Shown here: one piece after another, positions 50,406 through 61,486 of the stretch
How positions within the stretch are numbered: position 1 is the first letter of the stretch
Layout: the number at the start of each line of letters is the position of its first letter
NCBI RefSeq assembly: GCF_003633685.1
Contig: NZ_RBKT01000001.1
Location: 4,712,001 to 4,776,000, forward strand
Direction of reading: 5' to 3'
Source of the DNA: Micromonospora pisi
GTDB lineage: Bacteria; Actinomycetota; Actinomycetes; Mycobacteriales; Micromonosporaceae
Length of the DNA stretch: 64,000 nt
Position numbers and translations under genes: made by a program
The notes under the pieces: model-generated
The model's database searches: none
What the model was told of the DNA's origin: nothing
Seen by the model: only the letters and a program-made list of their open reading frames with translations

Positions 50406-52460
50406 TCACCGGGTGGCGATCACCGGGCCGAGCGGGTCGGGGAGCGGGTCGTGGTGGAGCACGGCGAGGCGGGAGACGGCCCGGGTCAGTACCACATAGA
50501 GCCGGTGCAGCCCACGGGGTTCGGCGGCCACGATCTGGGCCGGCTCGACGACGATGACGTGGTCGTACTCCAGTCCCTTGACCAGGCTCGCCGGAACCAC
50601 GGTGACCCGCTCGGTGGCCTCGACGTCGTCGGCGGTCGAGGTGGCGATCCCGGCCCCGGCGAGCGCGCCGGCCAGCCGGTCGACCGCCACGTCCGCGGCG
50701 ATCACCGCCACCGAGCCCTCGTACGCCAGGGCCGCCCGTACCTCGGTCACCGTCGCCGAGTCCAGGTCGTCCACCGTACGCAGATCCAGTGCGCCGTCGC
50801 GGCGCAGCGACTCGGCCGGTGGTACGTCGACAGCGAGCGCCGGCAGCAGCCGGTTGGCGAACGCGACCACCGCCGCCGGCACCCGGAAACCGATGGTCAG
50901 CGGCACCACGGCGGCGTCCGGCTTGCCCAGGTGGGCCAGGGATTCCCGCCAGTCGGTGGCGGCCCACGGCGCGGTGCCCTGGGCGAGGTCGCCGAGGAGG
51001 GTGATCGAGCCGTGCACGCTGCGGCGGGCGATCGCCCGGCACTGCATCGGGGAGAGGTCCTGTGCCTCGTCGACGACCACGTGACCGAAGCTGGCCACCC
51101 GTTCGATCAGGCCGGCGGCCTCGTCGATGAGGACCGCGTCCGCCGCACTCCACTTCGCCGCCTTCGCGGTGCGAGGTGGTTTCGCCCAGATCAGGAGTTC
51201 CTGTTCGGCGGCGGTGAGCAGGTCGCCTGCCGCGGTGGCGAGCGCGTCGGGGTCGGAGAAGAGGTGGTGCACGAGCCCGTCCGGGGTGAGCGCCGGCCAG
51301 GCCGCGTCGAGGAACCCGGTCACCGGCGCGGCCTTGCCCATCCGGCGCAGCCAGGCGTCGTTCGGTGACTCGCCCCGGCGCGCCTCGGCCTGCCGTTGCA
51401 GCAGGCTGACCACCCGGGCCCGGACCCGTTCGCGGCCGATGCCGTACGGCAGCCGCTCCCGGCGGGCCTCGTCGACCACCCGGCGCAGCACCTCGGTCCC
51501 GATCCGCCAGCGGAACGAGCCGTCCGAGACCGTGATCGACTCCTCCGGCTCGCGGATGTGGGCGGCCACCGCCCGGCGCAGCACCTCGGCCATCCGTACG
51601 TCGTGCTTGAGTCCGGCGACGGCCGGGGTGTCGCTGCCCCGGACGGTGATGGTGCGTCCACGCTCCCCGAACTCCTGCCGGACGAAGGCGGCGGTGACCA
51701 GGTCCTCGACCGTGGCCTGGGCTACCTCCACCTCACCGAGCGCGGGCAGTACGGCGGCGATGTAGGACAGGAACGCCCGGTTCGGCCCGACGATGAGTAC
51801 GCCGGAGCGGCGCAGCCGTTCGCGGTGCAGGTAGAGCAGGTACGCGGCGCGGTGCAGCCCGACGGCCGTCTTGCCGGTGCCGGGCGCCCCCTGTACGCAG
51901 ATCGAGGTCTCCAGTTCGGCCCGGACAAGTTCGTCCTGCTCCGGCTGGATGGTGGCGACGATGTCGCGCATCGGGCCGACGCGGGGGCGTTCGATCTCGG
52001 CGGTGAGGATCCGGGAGGCGGTGCCGAGCTCCTCGCCCCGGTCCAGGTGCTCGTCCTCGAAGCTGGTCAGGACGCCGGCGCTGAAGCCGAAGCGGCGCCG
52101 GGTGGCGACGCCCTGCGGGTCGCGGACGCTGGCCCGGTAGAACGACCGGGAGACCGGCGCCCGCCAGTCCAGCACCATCGGTTCGCCGAGGTCGTCGGTG
52201 ACGTGCCGCCGACCGATGTGGTAGTCGACCTCGGGAAAGGTGAGCCGACCGAAGAAGAGCGGGGTGGTCGGGTCGTCGGCCAGTTCGGCGACCCGGCGGG
52301 AGAGCGTACGGCCGAGCATTTCCGCCGTGTACGAGTCACCGGCGACGTTCTCGCCGGTGCTGAAGAGGGCTTCGGCACGTTGCCGCATCCGGTGCAGGGC
52401 GGCACGGGAGGCGGCGAGATGTTCGCGTTCCGAGGTGAGGTCGGTTTCGAGTGCGGGCAC
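50406..52460 (-). CDS. HelD/HelR-type RNA polymerase-associated ATPase (UvrD-like)
   Basis: A 684-residue superfamily 1 motor. The N-terminus is a coiled coil (TSEREHLAASRAALHRMRQR) that in HelD proteins reaches into the RNA polymerase channel. Walker A is GAPGTGKTAVGL, Walker B is VVVDEAQDLSPMQ, and motif VI-like residues lie in YVVLTRAVSRL. The protein matches the actinobacterial HelD/HelR group that frees stalled polymerase; HelR also displaces rifamycins in Streptomyces. I cannot tell HelD from HelR by motif alone, and I see no recognisable rifamycin-associated element upstream. GTG 52460 has AGGA in good position. Confidence 0.85.
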   Translation of the reverse strand: MPALETDLTSEREHLAASRAALHRMRQRAEALFSTGENVAGDSYTAEMLGRTLSRRVAELADDPTTPLFFGRLTFPEVDYHIGRRHVTDDLGEPMVLDWRAPVSRSFYRASVRDPQGVATRRRFGFSAGVLTSFEDEHLDRGEELGTASRILTAEIERPRVGPMRDIVATIQPEQDELVRAELETSICVQGAPGTGKTAVGLHRAAYLLYLHRERLRRSGVLIVGPNRAFLSYIAAVLPALGEVEVAQATVEDLVTAAFVRQEFGERGRTITVRGSDTPAVAGLKHDVRMAEVLRRAVAAHIREPEESITVSDGSFRWRIGTEVLRRVVDEARRERLPYGIGRERVRARVVSLLQRQAEARRGESPNDAWLRRMGKAAPVTGFLDAAWPALTPDGLVHHLFSDPDALATAAGDLLTAAEQELLIWAKPPRTAKAAKWSAADAVLIDEAAGLIERVASFGHVVVDEAQDLSPMQCRAIARRSVHGSITLLGDLAQGTAPWAATDWRESLAHLGKPDAAVVPLTIGFRVPAAVVAFANRLLPALAVDVPPAESLRRDGALDLRTVDDLDSATVTEVRAALAYEGSVAVIAADVAVDRLAGALAGAGIATSTADDVEATERVTVVPASLVKGLEYDHVIVVEPAQIVAAEPRGLHRLYVVLTRAVSRLAVLHHDPLPDPLGPVIATR

Positions 52461-52701
52461 GTTGACGTCCTGTCGGAATCACCTGCTGCTCGCTCGCGTA
52501 TCCGGGGGCGGTTGGCCGACACCCGGCGCGGGGACGTCCGCTGCGGTGGCTACCTCACCGCGGCCGTCAAGCGACCACCCAGCGTACGCGCACCCGCTGC
52601 ACCGATCCACCGAATTACCCGCGCCGGGTTCGGGTTGCCGCTCGCCGGTTTCGGGTCGCAGTCGGGCGCGGCCGCGGCTGGCACGCGCCACGCGACCTCC
52701 G

Positions 52702-52755
52702 GTTAGGAAGGGCCCCTTCCTATACAAAATCCGATAACAAGGGGCCCTTCCTTCG
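52702..52755. repeat. 54-bp palindromic repeat, copy 3
   Basis: Intergenic copy between the HelD-like gene and mqnA. The left end GTTAGGAAGGGCCCC matches copy 1 exactly, while the right end is degenerate (CCTTCG instead of CCTAAC). The centre is AT-rich (TATACAAAATCCGATAAC). Confidence 0.9.
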
Positions 52756-52789
52756 CGGGGCTGTGGGTGGTTGGCCACTTCGTTGGTGA

Positions 52790-53680
<891 letters not shown>

Positions 53681-53689
53681 GAAAGGGAC

Positions 53690-54631
53690 TCAGTCCGTAC
53701 GGAGCTGCGCCGCGACCTGCTGGCAGATCTTGAAGCCGTGGGTGTAGCCGAGGTCGATCGGGTACCGGGTCATCACGCCCATGGTCCAGCCGTCCCCGAT
53801 CGCGAGGCAGTTCACGTTCACCTCCTGCTCGGCCGTGCGTTGGACCCAGCCGTTCTTGATCGCGATCGTTTTCTGGACGATCGACGGGAAGGCCTTGCGG
53901 ATACCGAAGTCGCCGGAGCCCCGGACCGCCCGCATCTCGTCGAGCAGCCATGTCGTCCAGGTGGGGCCGGCGGCCCGGCCGTCGTCGATGCAGGCGGCGA
54001 GCCGGGTGACGTCCCGGGGCGAGAGCGACGTACGGCTCCAGCCGCCGTTGGCCTTGCTGTCGGTCAGCTTGCAGATGCTGATCAACCGCTTGATCGAGGC
54101 GGACCCGCCGATGGTCTGGTAGAGCGCGGTGGCGGCCTCGTTGTCGCTGTCCCGGATCATGATCTGGACCTGGTGTAGCTGGGCGTCGGTCGGTTTCCTG
54201 CCGGCCTCGGCCGATCGGCGCAGGAAGTCCGCGCCGATCCATGCCTTGATCAGGGAGGCGGTGGCATTGGTCTCGCCCATGTTGCCGGAGCCGCGGATCT
54301 CGCCGGTCCTGGTGTCCTGGAGGGCCCAGGCCCACCAGCCCTTCGCGTCGATCTTGACGTCGGTGGGGTGCACCGCGAGCGGCGGCAGTTCCGGGCTCGG
54401 GGTCGGGCTCGGGGTCGGTGTCGCCGGAACCACCGGGTTGCCGGTCGGGGTCGTGTCGGCCAGTTCCGGGGACTCGTTCCACTCGACGGCGGTACGGACC
54501 GCCAGTGGAGATCCCGGCAGCAACCCGAGCGCGGCAACGACCAGGGCCAGGAGTACGCCGGCGCTGACGGCGATCCGCAGCGGCGTTAGCTCCCTGGCGC
54601 GAAGATCGCCGGTTCCCTGTGGCTCGGCCAT
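53690..54631 (-). CDS. Membrane-anchored penicillin-recognising-fold protein (class A beta-lactamase-like)
   Basis: A 313-residue protein with one N-terminal helix (about residues 18-40), a Pro/Thr linker and a serine beta-lactamase/DD-peptidase-type domain. The SxxK motif is SLIK (Ser126, Lys129) and the second motif is SDN (162-164), matching class A enzymes. The third motif is KNG (259-261) rather than KTG. It could be a DD-peptidase relative or a serine hydrolase; resistance cannot be assumed. Its ATG overlaps the stop of the upstream paralogue by 1 base on the minus strand. Confidence 0.82.
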   Translation of the reverse strand: MAEPQGTGDLRARELTPLRIAVSAGVLLALVVAALGLLPGSPLAVRTAVEWNESPELADTTPTGNPVVPATPTPSPTPSPELPPLAVHPTDVKIDAKGWWAWALQDTRTGEIRGSGNMGETNATASLIKAWIGADFLRRSAEAGRKPTDAQLHQVQIMIRDSDNEAATALYQTIGGSASIKRLISICKLTDSKANGGWSRTSLSPRDVTRLAACIDDGRAAGPTWTTWLLDEMRAVRGSGDFGIRKAFPSIVQKTIAIKNGWVQRTAEQEVNVNCLAIGDGWTMGVMTRYPIDLGYTHGFKICQQVAAQLRTD

Positions 54632-55617
54632 CAGTTCGCCCCTCCGGCAGCGGCCGGGGCCGCCCTGCCCACTGGTACGGGCACCTTGAGCGCGGCGCCG
54701 GGCTGCGGGGTGACCAGTTGGGTGGCCACGCTGGCGCAGAGCTGCGCGCCGTGGTCCAGCCCCCGAGCCTGTGGATATCGCAACAACACCGCGAGCACCC
54801 ACTCGTCGGCCAGCGCGAGGCAGTTGAGGTGCCATGACCCGTCTGCGTTGATCATCGTCCAGCCGTTCTTGATCGCGATTGGGCCCTGGTCGGTGATCTC
54901 CCTGGGCAGGCCGTCGATGATTCCCCACCGGCCACCGCCGCTGGTGCTGCGTTGGTCTCCGGCGGCGGTGCTGCCTCTCACCCGGCTCATCTCGTCGAGG
55001 ACCCAGCGGGTCCATCTCGGGCCGGCGGCGGTGCCGTTCTTGACGCACTCTCCCATCCGGACCGCGTCCCGGGCGGAGATCGCCGTGTAGCTCCACCAGA
55101 CGACGTCGTCGCCGGGTGGGATCACTGGTTTCGTCTCGGTCAGCCGGCACATTTTGATCATGCGGTCGATCACCGGCCGGCCACCGCCGAGCCGGAACAG
55201 GGTTTCGGCCGCGCGGTCGTCGCTGTCCACGATGGCTCGGGAGGCGTCGCGTAGCCGCGCCGGTGGGGGTTGCCGGTCGCCGAGCCGGCGGAGGTAGTCC
55301 GATACCAGCCAGGCTTTGATCATCGACTGGCTGGTATTGGTGGCGGTCCGGTTCGGCGAGCCGGAGATCGTGCCGGTGTCGCGGTCGAGCAGGGCCCAGG
55401 CGAAGAAGCCGCCGTCGACCCGTACGTCCACCGGCGCGGAGGCCAGCGTCGGTGGTGGCGCGGGGGTGAGCTCGACCGGGGTGGCGGGACCGGTCGGGGT
55501 TGCCGGGGTTGGCTCGGTCACCGGGTCGGCTGTCTCACGGGCGTACGCCGGCACGAGCAGGACACCGCCGGCGACGAGGGTCGCGAGGGCGAGCACCGTG
55601 ATCACACGAGGACGCAT
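54631..55617 (-). CDS. Secreted penicillin-recognising-fold protein, paralogue
   Basis: A 328-residue secreted relative of the downstream gene. Signal peptide (residues 1-28, ending AYARETA), a Pro/Thr linker, then SMIK (Ser98, Lys101), SDD (132-134) in place of SDN, and KNG in the third position. The changed second motif might alter acylation or deacylation. It heads the two-gene minus-strand operon; the intergenic region before it is 410 bases long. The pair probably arose by duplication. Confidence 0.82.
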   Translation of the reverse strand: MRPRVITVLALATLVAGGVLLVPAYARETADPVTEPTPATPTGPATPVELTPAPPPTLASAPVDVRVDGGFFAWALLDRDTGTISGSPNRTATNTSQSMIKAWLVSDYLRRLGDRQPPPARLRDASRAIVDSDDRAAETLFRLGGGRPVIDRMIKMCRLTETKPVIPPGDDVVWWSYTAISARDAVRMGECVKNGTAAGPRWTRWVLDEMSRVRGSTAAGDQRSTSGGGRWGIIDGLPREITDQGPIAIKNGWTMINADGSWHLNCLALADEWVLAVLLRYPQARGLDHGAQLCASVATQLVTPQPGAALKVPVPVGRAAPAAAGGAN

Positions 55618-56027
55618 GAGCGGTAGAACTCCAAGAAAGTCGGGTCCCGGGGGAGCGGGGCGGCCTGCGCTTGGGGTGTGTGGTCCTGCTCTGGTCTGGC
55701 TGCGTTGGTCTGTCGGTCCCGGCGACCCGTCGTTGCCCGGTCGCACCGGCCGTGACCTGCCCGGGAGGGGAGGGGCCGACCCGGAAAGTTTACGTGACCA
55801 GGGTCGATGTGTTCGATCGGCGACGCATCAAGTTCTGGTAAAGACACCCCGATATATCCCTTATGCGATAAGGGTTTTCGCGAGTCGATCACCAGGTGGC
55901 TGGGAGTGGTTTGTCCAGCTTGGACCGATTTGCAGGTTTGTGTAGGCAATCGATTACCGAATGTGTTCGTCGGCTTTTCCTGTGACACCCCCTGGCTTAC
56001 TCATGTTTGAGCTGTAACACTGGGGGC
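55618..56027. other. Divergent intergenic region before paaA
   Basis: No gene is seen here. It contains a perfect hairpin (CCCTTAT, GCG, ATAAGGG; 55858-55874) followed by TTTT on the plus strand, and an imperfect palindrome CCGAATGTGTTCGTCGG (55957-55973) that could bind a TetR-type regulator. TAACAC at 56015-56020, 7 bases before the GTG start of paaA, would fit a leaderless promoter. The region is AT-rich for this genome. Confidence 0.5.
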
Positions 56028-57110
56028 GTGTACGGCAACGACTTCTCCGATGCGTCCGACGAGCCGGCTGGTGGCTTGATCGACCAGGTCGAGGCGGCCG
56101 AGGCGGCGTTGCGGGCCGCGGCCACCCAGGCGCGGCCCGGCGCTGGCGTCGACCTGTCCGAGGCGAGCGAAAGTGATCTCGACTACTACTTCACCGCGGT
56201 GATCGAGGCGGACCAGAAGATCGAACCCCGGGACTGGATGCCCGACTCCTACCGGAAGACGCTGATCCGGCAGATCGCCCAACATGCCCATTCCGAGATC
56301 ATCGGCATGCAGCCGGAGGGCAACTGGATCAGCCGCGCCCCCTCGCTCAAGCGCAAGGCGATCCTGCTGGCGAAGGTCCAGGACGAGGCCGGGCACGGCC
56401 TCTACCTCTACGCCGCCGCCGAGACCCTCGGGATCAGCCGGGACGAACTCGTCGACATGCTGCTCGAAGGCCGCCAGAAGTACAGCTCGATCTTCAACTA
56501 CCCCACCCTGACCTGGGCCGATGTCGGCGCCATCGGGTGGCTGGTGGATGGCGCGGCAATCGTCAACCAGGTGCCGCTGTGCCGGTGCTCGTACGGGCCC
56601 TACGCCCGCGCCATGATCCGGGTCTGCAAGGAGGAGTCCTTCCACCAGCGCCAGGGCTACGAGATCCTGCACACCCTGTCCCACGGCACCCCGGACCAGC
56701 AGGCCATGGCCCAGGACGCGGTGGACCGCTGGTGGTACCCGTCGTTGGCGATGTTCGGTCCACCGGACACCGACTCGACCCACTCCGCCCAGTCCATGGC
56801 CTGGAAGATCAAGCGCTTCTCCAACGACGAACTGCGGCAACGGTTCGTCGACATGTGCGTACAGCAGGCCGGCTTCCTCGGCCTCCGGCTGCCCGACCCG
56901 GATCTGCGCTGGAACGAGCAGCGCCAGGCACACGACTACACCCAGCCGGACTACGCGGAGCTGATGCGAGTGATCAAGGGCGACGGGCCGTGCAACCGGC
57001 AACGGATCGACCACCGCCGTCGGGCGCACACCGATGGCGCCTGGGTACGTGCGGCCGCCACCGCGTACGCCGCCAAGCGCGCCGCCCGCACCCTGGAGCC
57101 GGCCCAGTGA
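56028..57110 (+). CDS. paaA: Phenylacetyl-CoA epoxidase catalytic subunit PaaA
   Basis: The di-iron monooxygenase subunit that forms ring-1,2-epoxyphenylacetyl-CoA. The 360-residue protein carries iron ligands in KVQDEAGHG and [10 protein letters not shown] (Glu..His pairs) and QHAHSEI. Length fits PaaA. It overlaps paaB by 4 bases (GTGA). GTG 56028 is the likely start and has no good ribosome site, consistent with a leaderless transcript. The cluster lacks paaK, paaF-J and paaZ in this window, so the rest of the phenylacetate pathway must be elsewhere. Confidence 0.95.
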   Translation: MYGNDFSDASDEPAGGLIDQVEAAEAALRAAATQARPGAGVDLSEASESDLDYYFTAVIEADQKIEPRDWMPDSYRKTLIRQIAQHAHSEIIGMQPEGNWISRAPSLKRKAILLAKVQDEAGHGLYLYAAAETLGISRDELVDMLLEGRQKYSSIFNYPTLTWADVGAIGWLVDGAAIVNQVPLCRCSYGPYARAMIRVCKEESFHQRQGYEILHTLSHGTPDQQAMAQDAVDRWWYPSLAMFGPPDTDSTHSAQSMAWKIKRFSNDELRQRFVDMCVQQAGFLGLRLPDPDLRWNEQRQAHDYTQPDYAELMRVIKGDGPCNRQRIDHRRRAHTDGAWVRAAATAYAAKRAARTLEPAQ

Positions 57111-57387
57111 GCGAGTCGTCGCCGTTGTGGGAGGTGTTCGTACGGGCCCGGCGGGGCCTGTCCCACACGCACGTCGGCAGCCTGCACGCGCCCGACGCCG
57201 AACTGGCCCTGCGTAACGCCCGGGACCTCTACACCCGGCGCCAGGAGGGCGTGTCCATCTGGGTGGTGCCGGCGGGTGCGATCACCGCGTCCAGCCCGGA
57301 CGAGAAGGACGCCTTCTTCGAACCGGCCGCCGACAAGATCTACCGCCACCCGACCTTCTACGAGGTACCCGACGGGGTGGCCCACCT

Positions 57388-57391
<4 letters not shown>
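57107..57391 (+). CDS. paaB: Phenylacetyl-CoA epoxidase subunit PaaB
   Basis: A 94-residue bridging subunit of the PaaABCE complex. [20 protein letters not shown] and [17 protein letters not shown] are characteristic. It is coupled to paaA and paaC by 4-base overlaps. Confidence 0.95.
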
Positions 57392-58113
<722 letters not shown>

Positions 58114-58117
58114 CGGC

Positions 58118-58609
58118 GTGACGGAGCCGACGGTGAGCCCACGGGCAGCGGCAGCGGCGGTGGCCGACCCGGAGATCCGGGTGCTGACCATCGAGGAACT
58201 GGGCATCCTGCGTGACGTGCGGCAGGAGCCGGGGACCGGTCGGGTGACCGTGACGATCACCCCCACCTACACCGGCTGCCCCGCGATGGACGTCATCCGG
58301 GAGGACATCCGGATCGCCCTCGCCGCCGCCGGCTACCCGGACGCCGAGGTCGCGACCGTCTACGCGCCGGCCTGGAGCACCGACTGGGTCTCCGCGTCCG
58401 GCCGGGCCAAGCTCGCCGCCGCCGGCATCGCCCCGCCGGGACCCGCGCCCTCGGGGGACGGGCCGGTGCCGGTGCGACTGACCGTACGCTGCCCGCGCTG
58501 CGAGTCGGCCGACACCGAGCAGGTCAGCCGGTTCGGCTCCACCGCCTGCAAGGCGCTCTGGCGCTGCCGCGCCTGCCGTGAACCGTTCGACCAGATGAAG
58601 GCGTTATGA
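58118..58609 (+). CDS. paaD: PaaD-type metal-sulfur assembly protein
   Basis: A 163-residue protein: an N-terminal DUF59/MIP18 domain (LTIEELGILRDV, TPTYTGCPAMDVI) and a C-terminal zinc-ribbon-like segment with CPRCESADT and CRACREPFD. It is needed for maturation of the epoxidase, probably iron-sulfur or di-iron assembly. GTG 58118 follows the paaC stop by 4 bases; it overlaps paaE by 4 bases (ATGA). Confidence 0.95.
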   Translation: MTEPTVSPRAAAAAVADPEIRVLTIEELGILRDVRQEPGTGRVTVTITPTYTGCPAMDVIREDIRIALAAAGYPDAEVATVYAPAWSTDWVSASGRAKLAAAGIAPPGPAPSGDGPVPVRLTVRCPRCESADTEQVSRFGSTACKALWRCRACREPFDQMKAL

Positions 58610-59721
58610 GCAGCGTGACGATCACCCGTCCGGTACGCCGCCGGCCGGTCTTCCACCCGCTACCGGTCACCGCCGTGGACCGGCTCACCGACGACGCGGT
58701 CGCGATCACCTTCGCCGTCCCGGACGACCTGCGGGAGACCTTCGCGTTCCGGCCCGGCCAGCACCTCACCGTGCGGCGACGCGACGAGGTGACCGGTGAC
58801 GAGGTGCGCCGGTCGTACTCCATCTGCTCCACCCCGTCCGAGTTGGCCGGTCGCGGCCGCCTCCGGATCGGGGTCCGCGAGGTACCCGGCGGTGCCTTCT
58901 CCCTCAACGCCTGCCGTCTGCTCCGCGCCGGTGACACGGTCGAGGTGATGCCGCCGCTCGGACACTTCAGCACCGCGCTGCGCCCGGACCGGGCCCGGCA
59001 CTACGCCGCGGTGGCCGCTGGCTCGGGGATCACGCCGGTGCTCTCGCTGATCGCGACCGCGCTCGCCGTCGAACCGGCGAGCACCTTCACCCTGGTGTAC
59101 GGCAACCGCAACGCTCGCAGCGTGATGTTCACCGAGGAACTGGCCGACCTGAAGGACCGCTATCCGACCCGGCTGCACCTGATCCACGTGCTCTCCCGGG
59201 AGCCGGGTGAGTCCCCGCTGCTCTCCGGCAGGGTCGACGCGGACCGGCTGCGGCGGCTCCTGGACCACCTGGTGCCAGCCGAGCGGATCGACGAGTGGTT
59301 CCTCTGTGGTCCGTACGGGATGGTCACCGACGCCCGGGACGTGCTTGCCGCGCGTGGGGTGGCGGCCGAGGTCGTACACACCGAGTTGTTCCATGTCGAC
59401 GAGCCGCCCGCGCCGCCGGTACGGCCGACCACGGCGGTGACCGCCGGCACCGACGTCACCATCGTGCTGGACGGTCGCGCCTCGTCGTTCCGGATGGACC
59501 GGACCGAGCGGGTGCTCGACGCCGCGCTCAAGGTACGCGGGGAACTGCCGTACGCGTGCAAGGGCGGGGTCTGTTCGACCTGCCGGGCGAAGGTGGTGAC
59601 CGGCGAGGTGTCGATGGCGCGCAACTACGCGCTGGAGCCGGAGGAGGTCGCCGCCGGTTATGTCCTGACCTGCCAGTCCAGCCCGGTCGGCGACCGCCTC
59701 GTGATCGACTACGACGCCTGA
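58606..59721 (+). CDS. paaE: Phenylacetyl-CoA epoxidase reductase PaaE
   Basis: A 371-residue NAD(P)H-dependent reductase. The FAD-binding FNR domain has RRSYSICSTP and SGITPVLSL. The C-terminal plant-type 2Fe-2S ferredoxin domain has CKGGVCSTC and the fourth Cys in VLTCQSSP. It delivers electrons to the PaaA di-iron centre. It ends the paa operon; no clear hairpin follows in the 150 bases before mqnC. Confidence 0.96.
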   Translation: MSSVTITRPVRRRPVFHPLPVTAVDRLTDDAVAITFAVPDDLRETFAFRPGQHLTVRRRDEVTGDEVRRSYSICSTPSELAGRGRLRIGVREVPGGAFSLNACRLLRAGDTVEVMPPLGHFSTALRPDRARHYAAVAAGSGITPVLSLIATALAVEPASTFTLVYGNRNARSVMFTEELADLKDRYPTRLHLIHVLSREPGESPLLSGRVDADRLRRLLDHLVPAERIDEWFLCGPYGMVTDARDVLAARGVAAEVVHTELFHVDEPPAPPVRPTTAVTAGTDVTIVLDGRASSFRMDRTERVLDAALKVRGELPYACKGGVCSTCRAKVVTGEVSMARNYALEPEEVAAGYVLTCQSSPVGDRLVIDYDA

Positions 59722-59873
59722 CCGCTGTCCGGTGCGGCGATACAGCCCGAGCGCCTCATGGTGGCCGGTCGGACCACCCGTACCGGGATGATCGACGCCG
59801 GGAGGGGTGGCCGCCGGTGGCCGGACCCGGGCGATTGAGGGCGTCCTCCGGGCCGGCCAGTACGCTCGGAGCT

Positions 59874-61064
59874 GTGACTGGGAGCCGCGAGATCGACAAC
59901 ATCCTGCAACGTGGTGCCGACGGTGGGCGGATCACGCCCGAGGAGGCGCTGCTGCTCTACACCGAGGCGCCGTTCCACGCCCTCGGCGAGGCTGCCGACG
60001 CGGTACGCCGCCGCCGGTATCCGGACAACATCGTCACGTACCTGATCGACCGCAATATCAACTACACCAACGTCTGCGTCACGGCGTGCAAGTTCTGCGC
60101 GTTCTACCGGGCGCCGAAGCACGGCGAGGGCTGGACCCACCCCACCGAGGAGATCCTGCGCCGGTGCGGCGAGGCGGTCGAACTCGGTGCGACCCAGGTG
60201 ATGTTGCAGGGCGGCCACCACCCCGACTACGGCGTGGAGTACTACGAGGAACTCTTCTCCTCGGTCAAGGCGGCATACCCGCAGCTGGTGATCCACTCGA
60301 TCGGGCCGAGTGAGATCCTGCACATGGCGAAGGTGTCGGGTGTCTCACTCGACGAGGCGATCCGTCGGATCAAGGTCGCCGGGCTGGACTCGATCGCGGG
60401 CGCCGGCGCCGAGATGTTGCCGGACCGGCCGCGCAAGGCGATCGCGCCGCTGAAGGAGTCCGGGCAGCGCTGGCTCGAGGTGATGGAGCTCGCCCACCGT
60501 CAGGGGATCGAGTCCACCGCCACGATGATGATGGGGACCGGCGAGACCAACGCCGAGCGGATCGAGCACCTGCGGATGATCCGCGACGTGCAGGACCGTA
60601 CCGGCGGGTTCCGGTCGTTCATCCCGTGGACGTACCAGCCCGAGAACAACCACCTCAAGGGGCGGACCCAGGCCACGACCCTGGAGTACCTGCGGCTGAT
60701 CGCGGTGGCCCGGCTCTTCTTCGAGACCGTGCCGCACCTGCAGGCGTCCTGGCTGACCACCGGTAAGGAGGCGGGTCAGCTCGCGCTGCACATGGGCGTC
60801 GACGACCTCGGCTCGATCATGCTGGAGGAGAACGTCATCTCCTCGGCCGGAGCCCGGCACCGGTCCAACCTCCAGGACCTGATCTGGATGATCCGCTCCG
60901 CCGGCCGGATTCCGGCGCAGCGGGACACCCTCTACCGCCACCTGGCGGTGCACCGCACCCCGGACGAGGACCCGCGGGACGACCGCGTGGTCTCCCACTT
61001 CTCCTCGATCGCCCTGCCCGGCGGAGGAGTGGGTAAGTCGTTGCCGTTGGTGGAGGCGAAGTAG
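59874..61064 (+). CDS. mqnC: Cyclic dehypoxanthinyl futalosine synthase (radical SAM)
   Basis: A radical SAM enzyme that cyclises dehypoxanthine futalosine. The 396-residue protein has the CxxxCxxC cluster CVTACKFC (Cys68, Cys72, Cys75) and the MqnC-type QGGHHPDYGVEYYEELF, which distinguishes it from MqnE. GTG 59874 gives the usual N-terminus; the frame upstream overlaps paaE. Together with mqnA and mqnE in this window most early futalosine steps are covered; mqnB and mqnD are not present here. Confidence 0.96.
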   Translation: MTGSREIDNILQRGADGGRITPEEALLLYTEAPFHALGEAADAVRRRRYPDNIVTYLIDRNINYTNVCVTACKFCAFYRAPKHGEGWTHPTEEILRRCGEAVELGATQVMLQGGHHPDYGVEYYEELFSSVKAAYPQLVIHSIGPSEILHMAKVSGVSLDEAIRRIKVAGLDSIAGAGAEMLPDRPRKAIAPLKESGQRWLEVMELAHRQGIESTATMMMGTGETNAERIEHLRMIRDVQDRTGGFRSFIPWTYQPENNHLKGRTQATTLEYLRLIAVARLFFETVPHLQASWLTTGKEAGQLALHMGVDDLGSIMLEENVISSAGARHRSNLQDLIWMIRSAGRIPAQRDTLYRHLAVHRTPDEDPRDDRVVSHFSSIALPGGGVGKSLPLVEAK

Positions 61065-61365
61065 GGCCGACGGTCGGCCGGCCGGCACCGGCCGACCGGT
61101 TGCCCGGTTACTCCGGTCGGGCGCTGCCCCCGGCCGGTCGGGCCGATCAATGGGACATTCCTGAATCGGTAGCGCCGCAGGTCATAACGGAAGAGTTACG
61201 CGGGTAGCGGCGGGTCGGCGGTGATCGCTAACGTCAGTCGTAGCTCCCTTTTCTCCGGGAAACTCCTGACGATTCTCTGCGCCGCCGCGCCACCATGGCC
61301 GTGTCGGTGGTGAGTGGCGTCCGTACTCCATCGGCCCAGCGGGGCCGTCCACATAACGCAAGGCG
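61065..61365. other. Intergenic region after mqnC
   Basis: About 300 bases with no credible gene. Short frames exist on both strands but none shows family resemblance or a ribosome binding site. Confidence 0.6.
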
Positions 61366-61398
61366 GCGGGGGCGGGGTGCTCGGCACCCCGCCCCCGC
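61366..61398. terminator. Strong GC hairpin upstream of the LPLTG protein gene
   Basis: A perfect 15-bp stem (arms 61366-61380 and 61384-61398) with a TCG loop. It lies 88 bases before the next start codon and 300 after the mqnC stop. It could end read-through from mqnC or serve a minus-strand transcript. Confidence 0.8.
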
Positions 61399-61486
61399 TG
61401 TGTTTCCGCCGAATTTTGTTGTTTCTCCAGGTGAAACGCTATTGGTCGGGCGCGTCGGGTCAGTTGTTTGACTACAGTACGCAGTC

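Noticed and set aside
52461-52701. Rifamycin-associated element upstream of the HelD/HelR-like gene
   Set aside because: No convincing palindrome is seen in the upstream region apart from the 54-bp repeat, which belongs to a dispersed family.
55858-55874. Rho-independent terminator before paaA
   Set aside because: A perfect 7-bp hairpin is followed by TTTT on the plus strand, but no plus-strand gene lies upstream and the neighbouring gene is transcribed away. It is kept only as a feature of the divergent region.
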